Numbered from the stretch's first letter, positions 28,215-38,713 are shown. The stretch: DNA of 64,000 bases from Bacteroidota bacterium (GCA_018266555.1 JAFEAF010000004.1:120071-184070); one strand, 5' to 3'. The notes: generated by a model from the letters alone, not told the origin. Numbers and translations are program-made.

Positions 28215-30119
28215 ATGCTACGAAAAACTTTCCTGCTCATTTTTTTATTGCTCCCTGTACTGGTTTTTGCACAGGTTAATTCCCAGGATTCCGCATGGAT
28301 CCGTGAAAATTATACCAAGAAAGAAATATATATCACAATGCGTGACGGAGTAAAATTGTTTACTTCCATTTACATACCAAAAGATACTACGGAAAAACAT
28401 CCGATACTCATGACAAGGACTCCCTACTCCTGCGCTCCTTATGGTGAACAGAATTTTAGTGCCCGGTTGTGGATGTCACATTATCGCTATTACGCCAGGG
28501 AGAATTACATTTTTGTAACGCAGGATGTTCGTGGCCGCTGGATGAGTGAGGGAGAGTTTGTGGATGTACGCCCTTTTAATCCTGATAAAAAAACAATTAA
28601 AGACATTGACGAAGCCAGCGATACCTATGATGCCATTGACTGGCTGGTAAAAAATCTTCCATATAACAACGGCAATGTGGGTGTGATGGGAATTTCATAT
28701 CCCGGATTTTATTCCACCATGGCGGCATTGAGTGGCCATCCCGCATTAAAAGCAGTAAGTCCGCAGGCCCCGGTTACGGATTGGTTCCAGGGAGATGATT
28801 TTCATCACAACGGTGTTTTTTTTGTGATGGATGGATTTTCATTTTATGCAGGTGGTTTTGGTTATCCAAGGCCAAAACCGACAATGGTTGGATCCCGGTC
28901 AAATCTGGAAATTCCGACAAATGATAATTACCAAACGTATTTGCAGATTGGCGCTATGAAAAATTTTATGAAACTCACCGGTGACAGTTTATCATTCTGG
29001 AAAGATTTATATGCACATCCCAACCGGGATGCCTGGTGGGAAGCAAGAAACCCAAGAAATTTTGTAAGCGATGTAAAACCCGCTATGCTTGAAGTGGGTG
29101 GTCTGTTTGATGCCGAAGATTGTTTTGGCGCCTGGAATTTGTATAAGGCTATTGAGAAAAAAAATCCATCATCACATTTTAATAAATTAGTGATGGGACC
29201 CTGGTATCATGGGCAATGGGCTTCTACCGATGGAACACATCTCGGCAATATTCAATTCGGTACCAACACATCTTTCTGGTATCAGAATAATATTGAAATA
29301 CCTTTCTTTAATTATTACTTAAAAGGCAAGGGCGATATTTCAAAACTGTCTGAAGCCACTGTATTTATGGGAGGAGAAAACGAATGGAAACATTATGATC
29401 AATGGCCTCCTGTAAATACCCAGCCTACTGCTATTTATCTTGATGATAATAATTCCCTGTCATGGAATGCACCAAAAGCAAAATATAGTTTTTCAGAATA
29501 CATCAGTGATCCGGCACATCCTGTTCCATATACTCAGGATATACATTTTTACAGAACCCGGGAATATATGGACGACGATCAGCGCTTTGCTTCCCGCAGA
29601 ACAGATGTATTGACTTTTCAAACCGGCGTATTGGATCAGGATTTAAGTTTGGCCGGCGTTATTACAGCAGATTTGAAAGTTAGCCTTAGTACTACCGATG
29701 CTGATTTTGTGGTAAAAATAATTGATGTGTTCCCGGATGATTTCAAATATGCAGGTGCTGTACCTCAACCTAACCGTGGTGTCGGCGGTACGTATCCCAT
29801 GGGAGGATACCAAATGTTGGTTCGTGGTGAAATTATGAGAGGAAGATACCGTAACAGCTTTTCGAATCCGGAACCGTTCAAACCCAATAAAGTGGAAACC
29901 GTGAAATTTAATCTCCCCGACGTTTCCTATACTTTTAAAAAAGGGCACCGGTTGATGATACAGGTACAAAGCAGTTGGTTCCCGCTGGCAGATCGCAACC
30001 CACAGCAATTTGTAAACATCTATGAATGTGATGATAAAGATTTCATCAAATCAACCATAAAAGTGTTTCATGATGCTGTTAACGCCAGCAATATCATTTT
30101 ACCCGTAATAAAGGATTGA
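28215..30119 (+). CDS. CocE/NonD family hydrolase (S15-like), secreted
   Basis: A 634-residue exported alpha/beta-hydrolase. Signal peptide MLRKTFLLIFLLLPVLVFA; the frame is open to 28182 but the ATG at 28215 begins the signal directly. Catalytic elements: Ser in GISYPGFYS, Asp in GGLFDAEDCF and His in GPWYHGQW. The C-terminal jelly-roll domain (about residues 430-634) is the S15/CocE galactose-binding-like domain. Family activities include acyl-ester and amide hydrolysis of peptides and glutaryl-type acyl groups. It is the first gene of a plus-strand run, with the paralogue 2 bp downstream. Confidence 0.9.
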   Translation: MLRKTFLLIFLLLPVLVFAQVNSQDSAWIRENYTKKEIYITMRDGVKLFTSIYIPKDTTEKHPILMTRTPYSCAPYGEQNFSARLWMSHYRYYARENYIFVTQDVRGRWMSEGEFVDVRPFNPDKKTIKDIDEASDTYDAIDWLVKNLPYNNGNVGVMGISYPGFYSTMAALSGHPALKAVSPQAPVTDWFQGDDFHHNGVFFVMDGFSFYAGGFGYPRPKPTMVGSRSNLEIPTNDNYQTYLQIGAMKNFMKLTGDSLSFWKDLYAHPNRDAWWEARNPRNFVSDVKPAMLEVGGLFDAEDCFGAWNLYKAIEKKNPSSHFNKLVMGPWYHGQWASTDGTHLGNIQFGTNTSFWYQNNIEIPFFNYYLKGKGDISKLSEATVFMGGENEWKHYDQWPPVNTQPTAIYLDDNNSLSWNAPKAKYSFSEYISDPAHPVPYTQDIHFYRTREYMDDDQRFASRRTDVLTFQTGVLDQDLSLAGVITADLKVSLSTTDADFVVKIIDVFPDDFKYAGAVPQPNRGVGGTYPMGGYQMLVRGEIMRGRYRNSFSNPEPFKPNKVETVKFNLPDVSYTFKKGHRLMIQVQSSWFPLADRNPQQFVNIYECDDKDFIKSTIKVFHDAVNASNIILPVIKD

Positions 30120-30121
30120 TA

Positions 30122-31990
30122 ATGAAAAAAAGCATTTATTTTTTTTTATTCGTACCTGTGTTATTGTTTCAGTCAGTTTGGGTTTCTTGTCAGCCTGATA
30201 AAGAGAATAAGTATGTAAAAGAAAACTACACAAAAAGAGAAGTGATGATCCCAATGCGGGATGGAGTAAAATTATTTACGGCTGTATATGAGCCGAAAGA
30301 TAATTCTCATTCCTATCCTATTTTGATGGAAAGAACACCTTATTCCTGTTCGCCTTACGGTGAAGATAAATTTCCGGGAAGATTGGGGCCAAATGAAGAC
30401 CTGATGAAAGAAAAATACATTTTTGTTTACCAGGATGTACGGGGCCGTTTTAAAAGCGAAGGAGATTTCCAGGAAATGACCCCGGCAATAGACAATAAAA
30501 AATCAAATAAAGATGTAGATGAAAGCAGCGACACGTATGATGCTATTGAATGGCTATTAAAAAACACACACAATAATGGAAACGTTGGTTTGTATGGAAT
30601 TTCTTATCCCGGGTTTTATGCTACCGCTTCGTTACCCAATGCACATCCGGCCATCAAAGCTGTTTCACCGCAAGCTCCGGTCACCGATGAGTTTATAGGA
30701 GATGATTGCAATCATAACGGGGCCTTTTACCTCTTAGACAATTTTGGATTTTACAATTATTTTGACGGGGAGAAAAACCAAACCGGGGATGATTATAAAA
30801 GTTTATTCCATACCAATTATAAAGACGCATATCAATTTTTTTTAGAAATGGGAACTTTGAAAAACGCAAATGGCCCGGCGTATTTTAATGGAAAAGGAAT
30901 CTGGGGACAAACATTACAACACGATACGTATGATCACTTCTGGCAATCAAGAAATATCCGGCCTCATTTAAAAAATATCAAACCGGCGGTATTGGTGGTG
31001 GGCGGTTGGTTTGATGCAGAAGATATGTTTGGCGCAATGAGAACTTATGAAGCCATTGAAAAGCAAAGCCCGAAAAATAATAACCGGATTATTTTGGGCC
31101 CGTGGACGCATGGCGCTTGGGCCCGCAATGAATGGACTAAATTCGGCAGCTATAAATTTGGTAGTAATCTCAACAACTATTACAGAAATATTGAAACCGG
31201 GTTTTTTAATTACTATTTAAAAGGAAAAGGAGATTTCAAACAGCCTGAAGCAACTGTTTTTGAAACAGGCACAAATCAATGGAAAGAATACCCGGAATGG
31301 CCGCCGTCCAACATACCAAGTACTGCATTTTATTTTCAAGACAAAGGAAAACTATCCAATGAAAAGCCCAAAGGAAAAATAAGTTTCAATGAATATGTAA
31401 GCGATCCCAACAAACCGGTTCCTTACACCAACGGAGTGTATGGAAGAAGAAATAATGAATATTTAGTGGAAGATCAGCGATTTGCTGAAAAATATCCGGA
31501 GGTTGTAACCTTTACGTCTGATGTATTAAACCATGATGTAAATATAACCGGAAGACTGAGAGCGAATTTATTTGTATCCACTACCGGCTCCGATGCTGAT
31601 TTTATTGTAAAATTAATTGATGTATTGCCGGATGATGAGCCTAATCCAGATCCCAATCCAAGAAATTTTCAGATGGGCGGTTTTGAAAGAATGGTACGGG
31701 CCGAAGTATTCCGTGGAAAGTTCAGAAACAGTTATGAAAAACCACAGCCGTTTATTCCGGGTAAAATAGAAAAAGTATCATTTGACCTGAATGAAGTAGC
31801 ACATGTTTTTAAAAAAGGACACCGTATTATGGTACAGGTTCAAAGCTCCTGGTTTCCCATCGTGGATCGCAACCCGCAAAAATTCATGAAAATTCCGGAA
31901 GCCCATGATAGTGATTTTCAAAAAGCAACCATCCGGATTTATCATGATGTGGGACATCCGTCAAACATTATGTTACCAATTATTAAATAA
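30122..31990 (+). CDS. CocE/NonD family hydrolase, lipoprotein paralogue
   Basis: A 622-residue paralogue of the preceding gene with the same catalytic set: Ser in GISYPGFYA, Asp in GGWFDAEDMF and His in GPWTHGAW. The signal ends in WVSC, a lipobox, so this copy is membrane-anchored while the first is soluble. The ATG at 30122 is chosen over a TTG at 30116 that overlaps the previous stop. The tandem copies are clearly diverged, so the duplication is old. It is followed after 4 bp by a GH20 gene. Confidence 0.9.
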   Translation: MKKSIYFFLFVPVLLFQSVWVSCQPDKENKYVKENYTKREVMIPMRDGVKLFTAVYEPKDNSHSYPILMERTPYSCSPYGEDKFPGRLGPNEDLMKEKYIFVYQDVRGRFKSEGDFQEMTPAIDNKKSNKDVDESSDTYDAIEWLLKNTHNNGNVGLYGISYPGFYATASLPNAHPAIKAVSPQAPVTDEFIGDDCNHNGAFYLLDNFGFYNYFDGEKNQTGDDYKSLFHTNYKDAYQFFLEMGTLKNANGPAYFNGKGIWGQTLQHDTYDHFWQSRNIRPHLKNIKPAVLVVGGWFDAEDMFGAMRTYEAIEKQSPKNNNRIILGPWTHGAWARNEWTKFGSYKFGSNLNNYYRNIETGFFNYYLKGKGDFKQPEATVFETGTNQWKEYPEWPPSNIPSTAFYFQDKGKLSNEKPKGKISFNEYVSDPNKPVPYTNGVYGRRNNEYLVEDQRFAEKYPEVVTFTSDVLNHDVNITGRLRANLFVSTTGSDADFIVKLIDVLPDDEPNPDPNPRNFQMGGFERMVRAEVFRGKFRNSYEKPQPFIPGKIEKVSFDLNEVAHVFKKGHRIMVQVQSSWFPIVDRNPQKFMKIPEAHDSDFQKATIRIYHDVGHPSNIMLPIIK

Positions 31991-31994
31991 GCCC

Positions 31995-33596
31995 ATGAAA
32001 AGATTAATTTATTTGTTTGCCATTCTTATTACAGGTATTGCACATTCACAGGAAATAAATATTATTCCAAAACCGGTGGAGGTGAAAGCAGGAAAAGGCG
32101 ACTTTATTCTGTCTGAAAAAACTTCAATTTTACTCTACAATGACTCCAATAAGCAATCTGCTGATTTCTTCAACGATTATCTGGAAAAATACTATGGCAT
32201 TCAGTTGAGGATAGTAGCAAATGCTAAAGAAAATTTTATATTGTTAAATAATATAAATGAAAACAGGACTACTGAACATCCGGAAGGCTACCAGCTTAAA
32301 GTAAACAAAAATTCTGTTGACATTACCGGGCAAAGTGAAGCCGGTACATTCAGGGGCGTACAGACCTTAATTCAACTTTTACCCGTTAACCAACAACCGG
32401 AAAACGGCAACCAGCAACTCAAAATTCCCTTTGTAACCATTACTGACTATCCCCGCTTCCCCTATCGTGGCATGCACCTCGATGTCAGCCGGCATTTTTT
32501 CCCGGTTGATTACATAAAAAAATATATTGACTTTCTCGCTTTACATAAAATGAATTATTTCCACTGGCATTTGACCGATGACCAGGGCTGGCGGATTGAA
32601 ATAAAAAAATATCCGAAACTGACGGAGATCGGTGCCTGGAGAGATGGAACTATCATTGGAAAATATCCCGGCACCGGTAATGATGGAATTCGCTATGGCG
32701 GATACTATACACAGGAACAAATCAAGGCAATAGTAAAATATGCGGCGGACCGGTACATCACTATCGTTCCTGAAATTGATATGCCCGGCCACGATATGGC
32801 AGCATTAGCAGCATATCCTCAATTAGGAACCAGGCCGGACAGTGTTTATAAAGTAGCACAGACCTGGGGCATCTTTGGGAAATTTAATAATGTACTCTCT
32901 CCTACAGAATATGCCATTCATTTTATGGAAGACGTTTTGAATGAAGTGATGCAACTGTTTCCTTCAAAATACATTCATATAGGCGGTGATGAAGTAAGCA
33001 AGATATGGTGGCATAACAGCACTTTTTGCCTGCAACTGATGAAGGAAAAAGGAATGAAGGATGAACATGAATTGCAAAGCTATTTTATTCAGCGAATAGA
33101 AAAATTTGTAAACAGTAAAGGCAGAACGATCATCGGCTGGGATGAAATTCTGGAAGGTGGATTAGCACCAAATGCTGTTGTGATGAGCTGGCGGGGAGAA
33201 AAAGGAGGAATAGCAGCTGCCAAACAAAATCATAATGTGATTATGACGCCGGATAATCCGCTTTATTTTAACCGTTCGCAATTACAAAAAGACGATTCGC
33301 TGACTGCCGGGGGCTATAATCCAATTGAAAATGTTTATACCTACGACCCTGTTTCAAAAGAATTGAATACTGCACAGGCGAAATATATTTTAGGGGCGCA
33401 GGGAAATTTATGGACAGAGTACATTACAAATCCCCGAAAAGTTGAATACATGATTTTTCCCCGAATCAGTGCATTAAGTGAAGTGGTATGGAGTAAAAAA
33501 GAAGACCGCAATTGGAACGATTTCAAAAAAAGAATGGCCTGTCAATTTAAAAGATATGATCTTTGGAAAATAAATTATTGTAAAAACTCATATTGA
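31995..33596 (+). CDS. GH20 beta-N-acetylhexosaminidase, short form
   Basis: A 533-residue exo-hexosaminidase. Signal peptide MKRLIYLFAILITGIAHS, then the GH20b N-terminal domain (about residues 20-150) and the catalytic TIM barrel beginning DYPRFPYRGMHLDVSRHFF. The catalytic Asp-Glu pair is D332-E333 in HIGGDEV, and WHLTDDQGWRIEIKKYP is intact. After the barrel the protein stops, without the extra C-terminal domain present in its neighbour. It removes terminal GlcNAc or GalNAc from glycans or chitin oligomers. The start at 31995 gives the signal peptide; the longer frame from 31905 lies inside the CocE gene. Confidence 0.93.
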   Translation: MKRLIYLFAILITGIAHSQEINIIPKPVEVKAGKGDFILSEKTSILLYNDSNKQSADFFNDYLEKYYGIQLRIVANAKENFILLNNINENRTTEHPEGYQLKVNKNSVDITGQSEAGTFRGVQTLIQLLPVNQQPENGNQQLKIPFVTITDYPRFPYRGMHLDVSRHFFPVDYIKKYIDFLALHKMNYFHWHLTDDQGWRIEIKKYPKLTEIGAWRDGTIIGKYPGTGNDGIRYGGYYTQEQIKAIVKYAADRYITIVPEIDMPGHDMAALAAYPQLGTRPDSVYKVAQTWGIFGKFNNVLSPTEYAIHFMEDVLNEVMQLFPSKYIHIGGDEVSKIWWHNSTFCLQLMKEKGMKDEHELQSYFIQRIEKFVNSKGRTIIGWDEILEGGLAPNAVVMSWRGEKGGIAAAKQNHNVIMTPDNPLYFNRSQLQKDDSLTAGGYNPIENVYTYDPVSKELNTAQAKYILGAQGNLWTEYITNPRKVEYMIFPRISALSEVVWSKKEDRNWNDFKKRMACQFKRYDLWKINYCKNSY

Positions 33597-33607
33597 AATT
33601 CTGTATC

Positions 33608-35872
33608 ATGAAAAAATTATTTTTAGCTTGTTTGTTAATCCCTGCCCTGATTGTTCAATCACAGGAAATTAATATTATTCCGGAACCTGTATCAGTTAGG
33701 CAACCCCGTATTCATGCATCTTTTTATTTAAACGTTGGTACCCAGATTATCTCTGAAAGCAGTGGCCTAGAAAATTCAATCAGCTATCTGAACGATTATT
33801 TATACCGTTTTTATCATTTCAAATTAACACCGACCTCAATAGCTTCACGAAATAATGTAATTCATTTGAATGTAAAACAAATGATTAATACGGTTCCGGG
33901 GGCTTATATCATGTCAGTACGGGAAGATGGTATCACTATTACGGGCAATAGCCCAGATGGAGTTTTTTATGGAATACAAAGCTTATTGCAGATGCTCCCT
34001 GTGCCCGGGGCGGCTTATCGTTTACCGGTTGCCTATTGTGAAATCATAGATTATCCCCGCTTTCCTTACCGGGGTATGCATCTGGATTGCGGCCGTCATT
34101 TTTTCAACGTTGATTTTATCAAAAAGTATATTGACTTCATTGCCTTGCACAAGATGAATTATTTCCATTGGCATTTAACAGACGACCAGGGCTGGCGGAT
34201 TGAAATAAAAAAATATCCCAGGCTTACTCAAATAGGCGCCTGGAGAAATGGTACGATCATCGGGCGTTATCCCGGCAACGGTAATGACAGCATTCATTAT
34301 GGAGGTTATTATACCCAGGAACAGATTAAAGAGATTGTAAAATATGCCGCAGATCGTTATATCACCGTAATCCCGGAAATCGAAATGCCGGGGCATGCGT
34401 CCGCAGCTTTGGCTTCATATCCTTTTTTAGGATGTACTAAAGGGCCATATCAAGTGCAGCAAACCTGGGGTGTTTTTGACGATGTCTTTTGTGCCGGCAA
34501 TGATTCTACATATAAATTCTTAGATGATGTTCTGGATGAAGTGATGGCATTATTTCCGTCCAAATACATTCATATCGGCGGAGATGAATGCCCAAAAACC
34601 AGGTGGAAAACCTGCCCCATTTGTCAAAAAAGAATTAGAACAGAAAAGTTAAGAGACGAACATGCATTACAGAGCTATTTTATCCATCGAATTGAAAAAT
34701 ATGTAAATAGCAAAGGAAGAATGATCATTGGCTGGGATGAAATTCTGGAAGGAGGCCTGGCTCCTAATGCCACGGTTATGAGTTGGCGAGGTGAACAGGG
34801 CGGTATTGATGCCGCAAGACAAAATCATGACGTTATCATGACACCAGGTGACTGGTGCTATTTTGATCATTCTCAGAGTGAACATGAAGATTCAATTACT
34901 ATTGGCGGTTATCTGCCCTTAAACAAAGTGTATAATTACGAACCCGTGCCTGATTCATTGATACCGGACCAGGCAAAACATATACTGGGTGCCCAGGGTA
35001 ATGTTTGGACTGAATACATGAGCAATGATAGAAAAGTAGAGTACATGATTTTTCCCCGTATGAGTGCATTAAGCGAAGTGTTGTGGAGCTCAAAACGTAC
35101 CCGCAACTGGGATAATTTTGAAAAAAAGCTTTTGATTCAATTTAAAAGATATGATTTGTGGAATGCAAATTACAGCAGAGCTTATTTCGAACTCAAAACA
35201 TCTGTACTCCCTTCAAAAAATTATAATGGTGTTTTATGGAAAATCGAAAACAAGTTTAATAAAAGAATGTTCATGAAATTTGCCGGCATTGACTCTTCCT
35301 GGGGTTATACAGAACCACAACTGATTCAAAAGTCGTGTGTAGCCATTGGGAATTTTAATCTGGATAACCGGGTGGTGGAAGTAAGCCAGGTTTTTCATTT
35401 CAATAAGGCAACGGGGAAAAAAATTACATTGACCTACGAGCCCTATAAAAATTATTATGGGGATGGTGCGTTTACTTTAGTAAATGGCATTCAGAATGAC
35501 AAAGGAATGGCAAGGCCATCTGAGATGCTTGGCTTTTTGGGAACCGACTGTGAAGCTGTAATTGACCTTGGGAAACCGGAATCCATCAGCAATGTTACCG
35601 TGCACACATTAAAAGATATAGCCAGTTGGATCTGGCCTCCGAAATACGTGGAAGTTTTCAGTTCCCCTGACGGGCTAAATTTTACATCATTAAAAAAATC
35701 AGAGGATTTCAAAACTTCCAACGGGATGAATGGAACTATTACAGTCAATTTTCCTCTCACAAATACCCGCTTTGTAAAAGTATTGGCCAAAAACCAGGGG
35801 GTGATCCAAGCAGGGAACCCCGGTGCCGGTTATGATTCATGGCTCTTTGAAGATGAAATTGAAGTAAACTGA
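33608..35872 (+). CDS. GH20 beta-N-acetylhexosaminidase with C-terminal discoidin-like domain
   Basis: A 754-residue paralogue of the preceding gene. Signal peptide MKKLFLACLLIPALIVQS; GH20b domain; catalytic barrel with D326-E327 in HIGGDECPKTRW. About 220 extra C-terminal residues contain an F5/8 type C (discoidin) fold pattern: CEAVIDLGKPESISNVTVH and PPKYVEVFSSPDG, ending VKVLAKNQG; this would bind glycans. A cysteine-rich loop (CPKTRWKTCPICQKR) follows the catalytic Glu and is absent from the short copy. The ATG at 33608 is 11 bp after the previous stop; the upstream TTG at 33593 overlaps it and is rejected. Confidence 0.93.
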   Translation: MKKLFLACLLIPALIVQSQEINIIPEPVSVRQPRIHASFYLNVGTQIISESSGLENSISYLNDYLYRFYHFKLTPTSIASRNNVIHLNVKQMINTVPGAYIMSVREDGITITGNSPDGVFYGIQSLLQMLPVPGAAYRLPVAYCEIIDYPRFPYRGMHLDCGRHFFNVDFIKKYIDFIALHKMNYFHWHLTDDQGWRIEIKKYPRLTQIGAWRNGTIIGRYPGNGNDSIHYGGYYTQEQIKEIVKYAADRYITVIPEIEMPGHASAALASYPFLGCTKGPYQVQQTWGVFDDVFCAGNDSTYKFLDDVLDEVMALFPSKYIHIGGDECPKTRWKTCPICQKRIRTEKLRDEHALQSYFIHRIEKYVNSKGRMIIGWDEILEGGLAPNATVMSWRGEQGGIDAARQNHDVIMTPGDWCYFDHSQSEHEDSITIGGYLPLNKVYNYEPVPDSLIPDQAKHILGAQGNVWTEYMSNDRKVEYMIFPRMSALSEVLWSSKRTRNWDNFEKKLLIQFKRYDLWNANYSRAYFELKTSVLPSKNYNGVLWKIENKFNKRMFMKFAGIDSSWGYTEPQLIQKSCVAIGNFNLDNRVVEVSQVFHFNKATGKKITLTYEPYKNYYGDGAFTLVNGIQNDKGMARPSEMLGFLGTDCEAVIDLGKPESISNVTVHTLKDIASWIWPPKYVEVFSSPDGLNFTSLKKSEDFKTSNGMNGTITVNFPLTNTRFVKVLAKNQGVIQAGNPGAGYDSWLFEDEIEVN

Positions 35873-35916
35873 TTCAATAAATTTTCCCAACATCTTAGAC
35901 CCTCAAAGCAATTAAT

Positions 35917-35924
35917 TATCTTTG
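35917..35924 (+). promoter_or_regulatory. -7 promoter element for the NagB-LmbE gene
   Basis: TATCTTTG fits TAnnTTTG and ends 20 nt before the ATG at 35945. It suggests the deaminase has its own promoter and is not only read through from the GH20 genes. Confidence 0.5.
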
Positions 35925-35944
35925 GCCATCTAAACGAATTATTG

Positions 35945-37873
35945 ATGGCGAATAATGCACCAAACATTGACTTATCAGATAGTTTTGAAAAAATTCCTGT
36001 AAAAATTTTTCCTGACCTTCAACAGGGATCAAAATATGCAGCGCAGCAGGTAGCAGCATTAATACGGGCTAAACAAAAGAAGAATGAAAAATGCGTTTTA
36101 GGATTAGCCACCGGCTCTACTCCAAAATCCATGTATGCCGAATTAGTACGCATGCACCGTGAAGAAAAATTAAGTTTTAAAAATGTCATCACATTTAACC
36201 TTGATGAATATTACCCGATTGATAATGATGCTTTGCAAAGTTATAATCGCTTCATGAGATTAAATCTATTTGACCACATTGATATTAATACAAAAAATAT
36301 TCATATCCCCAACGGCGAAGTAAAAAAGGAAGAGATCAAATTGCATTGCCGGCACTATGAAAAAATGATTGAAGAAGCCGGTGGAATAGATTTACAGATC
36401 TTAGGTATTGGCAACAACGGGCATATCGGTTTCAATGAACCAGGATCAGGAATTTACTCTAAAACGAGATTAATTACATTAGATAATTCCACCCGGATTG
36501 CCAATGCGTACGAATTTGCCAACATTTCAGAAGTGCCTCGCCTTGCCATTACAATGGGTATCGGCACCATCATTAAAGCAAAAAGAATTTTATTGATGGC
36601 ATGGGGAGAAGGGAAAGCTCCCGTTTTGCAGAAAGCAGTGGAAGGCGATGTGACGGAGCATGTTCCTGCTTCACTGTTACAGGATCACAATGATGTAACT
36701 TTTGTAGTGGACGAATCTGCAGCATCACAGTTGACAAGAAAAAAATCTCCCTGGCTTACCGGCGATTGCGAATGGACGCCAAAAATGATCAAGAAAGCTG
36801 TGGTGAATATGGCCTTGAAATTACAGAAGCCTGTATTAAGTTTAACCAATACGGATTACAATGAATATGGCTTGAGTGACCTGTTAGTTGAAAAAGGTGA
36901 TGCTTATGAAATCAACCTCCAGGTTTATTATATGCTTCGTGATACCATTACCGGCTGGCCGGCTGGAAAACCGGGCGTGGTGTTACCCGAACACCCGGAG
37001 AGATCTGTTCCTTATCCAAAAAGGGTAATTATTTTTTCACCACATCCTGATGATGATATTATAAGTATGGGCGGAACATTTCAAAGACTTCATGACCAGG
37101 GTAACGATGTACATGTAGCTTATCAAACTTCCGGAAACATTGCGGTGACAGATGAATTTGTTACCAGGTTTTTGGATTTTGCAGTGGGCTTTGAAGAAAT
37201 AGCCGGCATAGACACCCGTAAATCAGGGAAAATATTACAGGATGCACAGAAATATTTAGCCCGGAAAAAATCAAACCAGGTGGACACTGCAAAAATCCGT
37301 GCTATTAAAGGTTTGATTCGCCGGTGCGAAGCAAGAGCCACATGCCGCTATGTAGGAATTAAAGAAACCAATATCCATTTTCTGAATCTTCCATTTTATG
37401 AAACGGGGACGATTGAAAAAAAACCCATGGGAGAAAAAGATATTAAAATCACGATGGAATTGTTGAGACAAATAAAACCACATCAGGTTTTTTGCGCAGG
37501 TGATCTTTCTGATCCGCACGGCACGCACAAAGTTTGCCTAGATATTATTTTAGAAGCATTGAGGAGGATTAAAAATGCCGGTGACGAATGGATTGCAGAT
37601 TGCTGGTTATGGTTATATAAAGGTGCCTGGCAGGAATGGAATATAGAAGAAATTGAAATGGCCATACCAATGAGCCCCGACCAGGTTTTAAAAAAGCGAT
37701 TTGGAATTTTCATTCACCAGTCTCAAAAAGATATGGTACCCTTCCAGGGCAGTGATTCAAGGGAGTTTTGGCAAAGAGCAGAAGCAAGAAATGAAAACAC
37801 GGCAAATCTATATGCAGATCTGGGACTTACACATTATGCTGCTATGGAAGCTTTCGTAAGATGGCTTTATTAA
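35945..37873 (+). CDS. nagB: Glucosamine-6-phosphate deaminase fused to LmbE-like deacetylase domain
   Basis: A 642-residue fusion. The N-terminal ~260 residues are NagB: GLATGSTPKSMYAEL (phosphate loop), FNLDEYYPI (catalytic Asp) and GIGNNGHIGFNEPGS. The C-terminal part from about residue 360 is a PIG-L/LmbE deacetylase with the zinc motif FSPHPDDDIISMGGTF and a later His in DLSDPHGTHK. It would take GlcN6P to fructose-6-P and ammonia, and possibly deacetylate an N-acetyl sugar. This fusion is known across Bacteroidota. Its place after two hexosaminidases supports an amino-sugar catabolic role. Confidence 0.93.
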   Translation: MANNAPNIDLSDSFEKIPVKIFPDLQQGSKYAAQQVAALIRAKQKKNEKCVLGLATGSTPKSMYAELVRMHREEKLSFKNVITFNLDEYYPIDNDALQSYNRFMRLNLFDHIDINTKNIHIPNGEVKKEEIKLHCRHYEKMIEEAGGIDLQILGIGNNGHIGFNEPGSGIYSKTRLITLDNSTRIANAYEFANISEVPRLAITMGIGTIIKAKRILLMAWGEGKAPVLQKAVEGDVTEHVPASLLQDHNDVTFVVDESAASQLTRKKSPWLTGDCEWTPKMIKKAVVNMALKLQKPVLSLTNTDYNEYGLSDLLVEKGDAYEINLQVYYMLRDTITGWPAGKPGVVLPEHPERSVPYPKRVIIFSPHPDDDIISMGGTFQRLHDQGNDVHVAYQTSGNIAVTDEFVTRFLDFAVGFEEIAGIDTRKSGKILQDAQKYLARKKSNQVDTAKIRAIKGLIRRCEARATCRYVGIKETNIHFLNLPFYETGTIEKKPMGEKDIKITMELLRQIKPHQVFCAGDLSDPHGTHKVCLDIILEALRRIKNAGDEWIADCWLWLYKGAWQEWNIEEIEMAIPMSPDQVLKKRFGIFIHQSQKDMVPFQGSDSREFWQRAEARNENTANLYADLGLTHYAAMEAFVRWLY

Positions 37874-37930
37874 CATGAAATTGCTTTATATATTATTGAT
37901 TACTCTTTAACTTCACAAAAAATTTTAACT

Positions 37931-38692
37931 ATGGCACTTTTCAAATCAAGCAATCCGGCCATGCAGGAAAAAGCATTTGACGGAACCATATTCCAGGGAA
38001 TGGCTGCTTCCGAAGTAATGACAGTGAACGGTACTTTGAACCGTTTTGGATTCATGTTCCTGATGATGATGGGATCCTGCTTTTTTGCATGGACGCAATT
38101 TTATAAAGGCAGTAACCCCATGCCGCTTTTACTCATTGGCGTTTTTGGGGGATTAGCAGTAGCGATTGTAATGATGATTAAAAAACAATGGTCCCCCTAC
38201 CTGGCTCCGGGCTATGCGCTGCTGGAAGGTCTTTTTGTAGGATCCATTTCTGCATACTATGATTATGCTTTCAAATCAAGTTATCCGGGATTAGTAATGC
38301 AGGCTGTTGGATTAACATTGGTAGTTGCATTGGTCATGTTTCTTATTTACAGATTCCACATTATCCGGGTAACTGAAAAATTCAGAACGATTATAATCAT
38401 CGCTACGGTCAGTATCGCTGTATTTTATTTTGTACAATGGATTGCTTATTTGTTTGGCGCCCATATCGGTGCTTTTACTAATGCAGCCACACCCCTCGGT
38501 ATCGGGTTTTCCATTTTTGTTGTAGCATTAGCGGCATTAAACCTGCTGTTGGACTTTGATATGATTGAAAAGGGAGTACAGATGCAGGCTCCAAAATATA
38601 TGGAATGGTATTGCGCTTTTGGTTTATTAGTAACGTTAGTATGGTTATACCTGGAAATACTTCGCCTGTTATCAAAACTTAGCAGAAGATAA
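37931..38692 (+). CDS. Bax inhibitor-1/YccA family membrane protein
   Basis: A 253-residue protein with seven predicted membrane helices. It has the long N-terminal cytosolic tail of the YccA branch (MALFKSSNPAMQEKAFDG) and the conserved C-terminal block LLDFDMIEKGVQMQAPKYMEWYCAFGLLVTLVWLYLEI-like region (about residues 195-240), which contains the acidic pair involved in calcium leak in the BsYetJ relative. It stands alone and ends in an intrinsic terminator. Confidence 0.9.
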   Translation: MALFKSSNPAMQEKAFDGTIFQGMAASEVMTVNGTLNRFGFMFLMMMGSCFFAWTQFYKGSNPMPLLLIGVFGGLAVAIVMMIKKQWSPYLAPGYALLEGLFVGSISAYYDYAFKSSYPGLVMQAVGLTLVVALVMFLIYRFHIIRVTEKFRTIIIIATVSIAVFYFVQWIAYLFGAHIGAFTNAATPLGIGFSIFVVALAALNLLLDFDMIEKGVQMQAPKYMEWYCAFGLLVTLVWLYLEILRLLSKLSRR

Positions 38693-38713
38693 ATTGAAAT
38701 TATATATTCAAAA

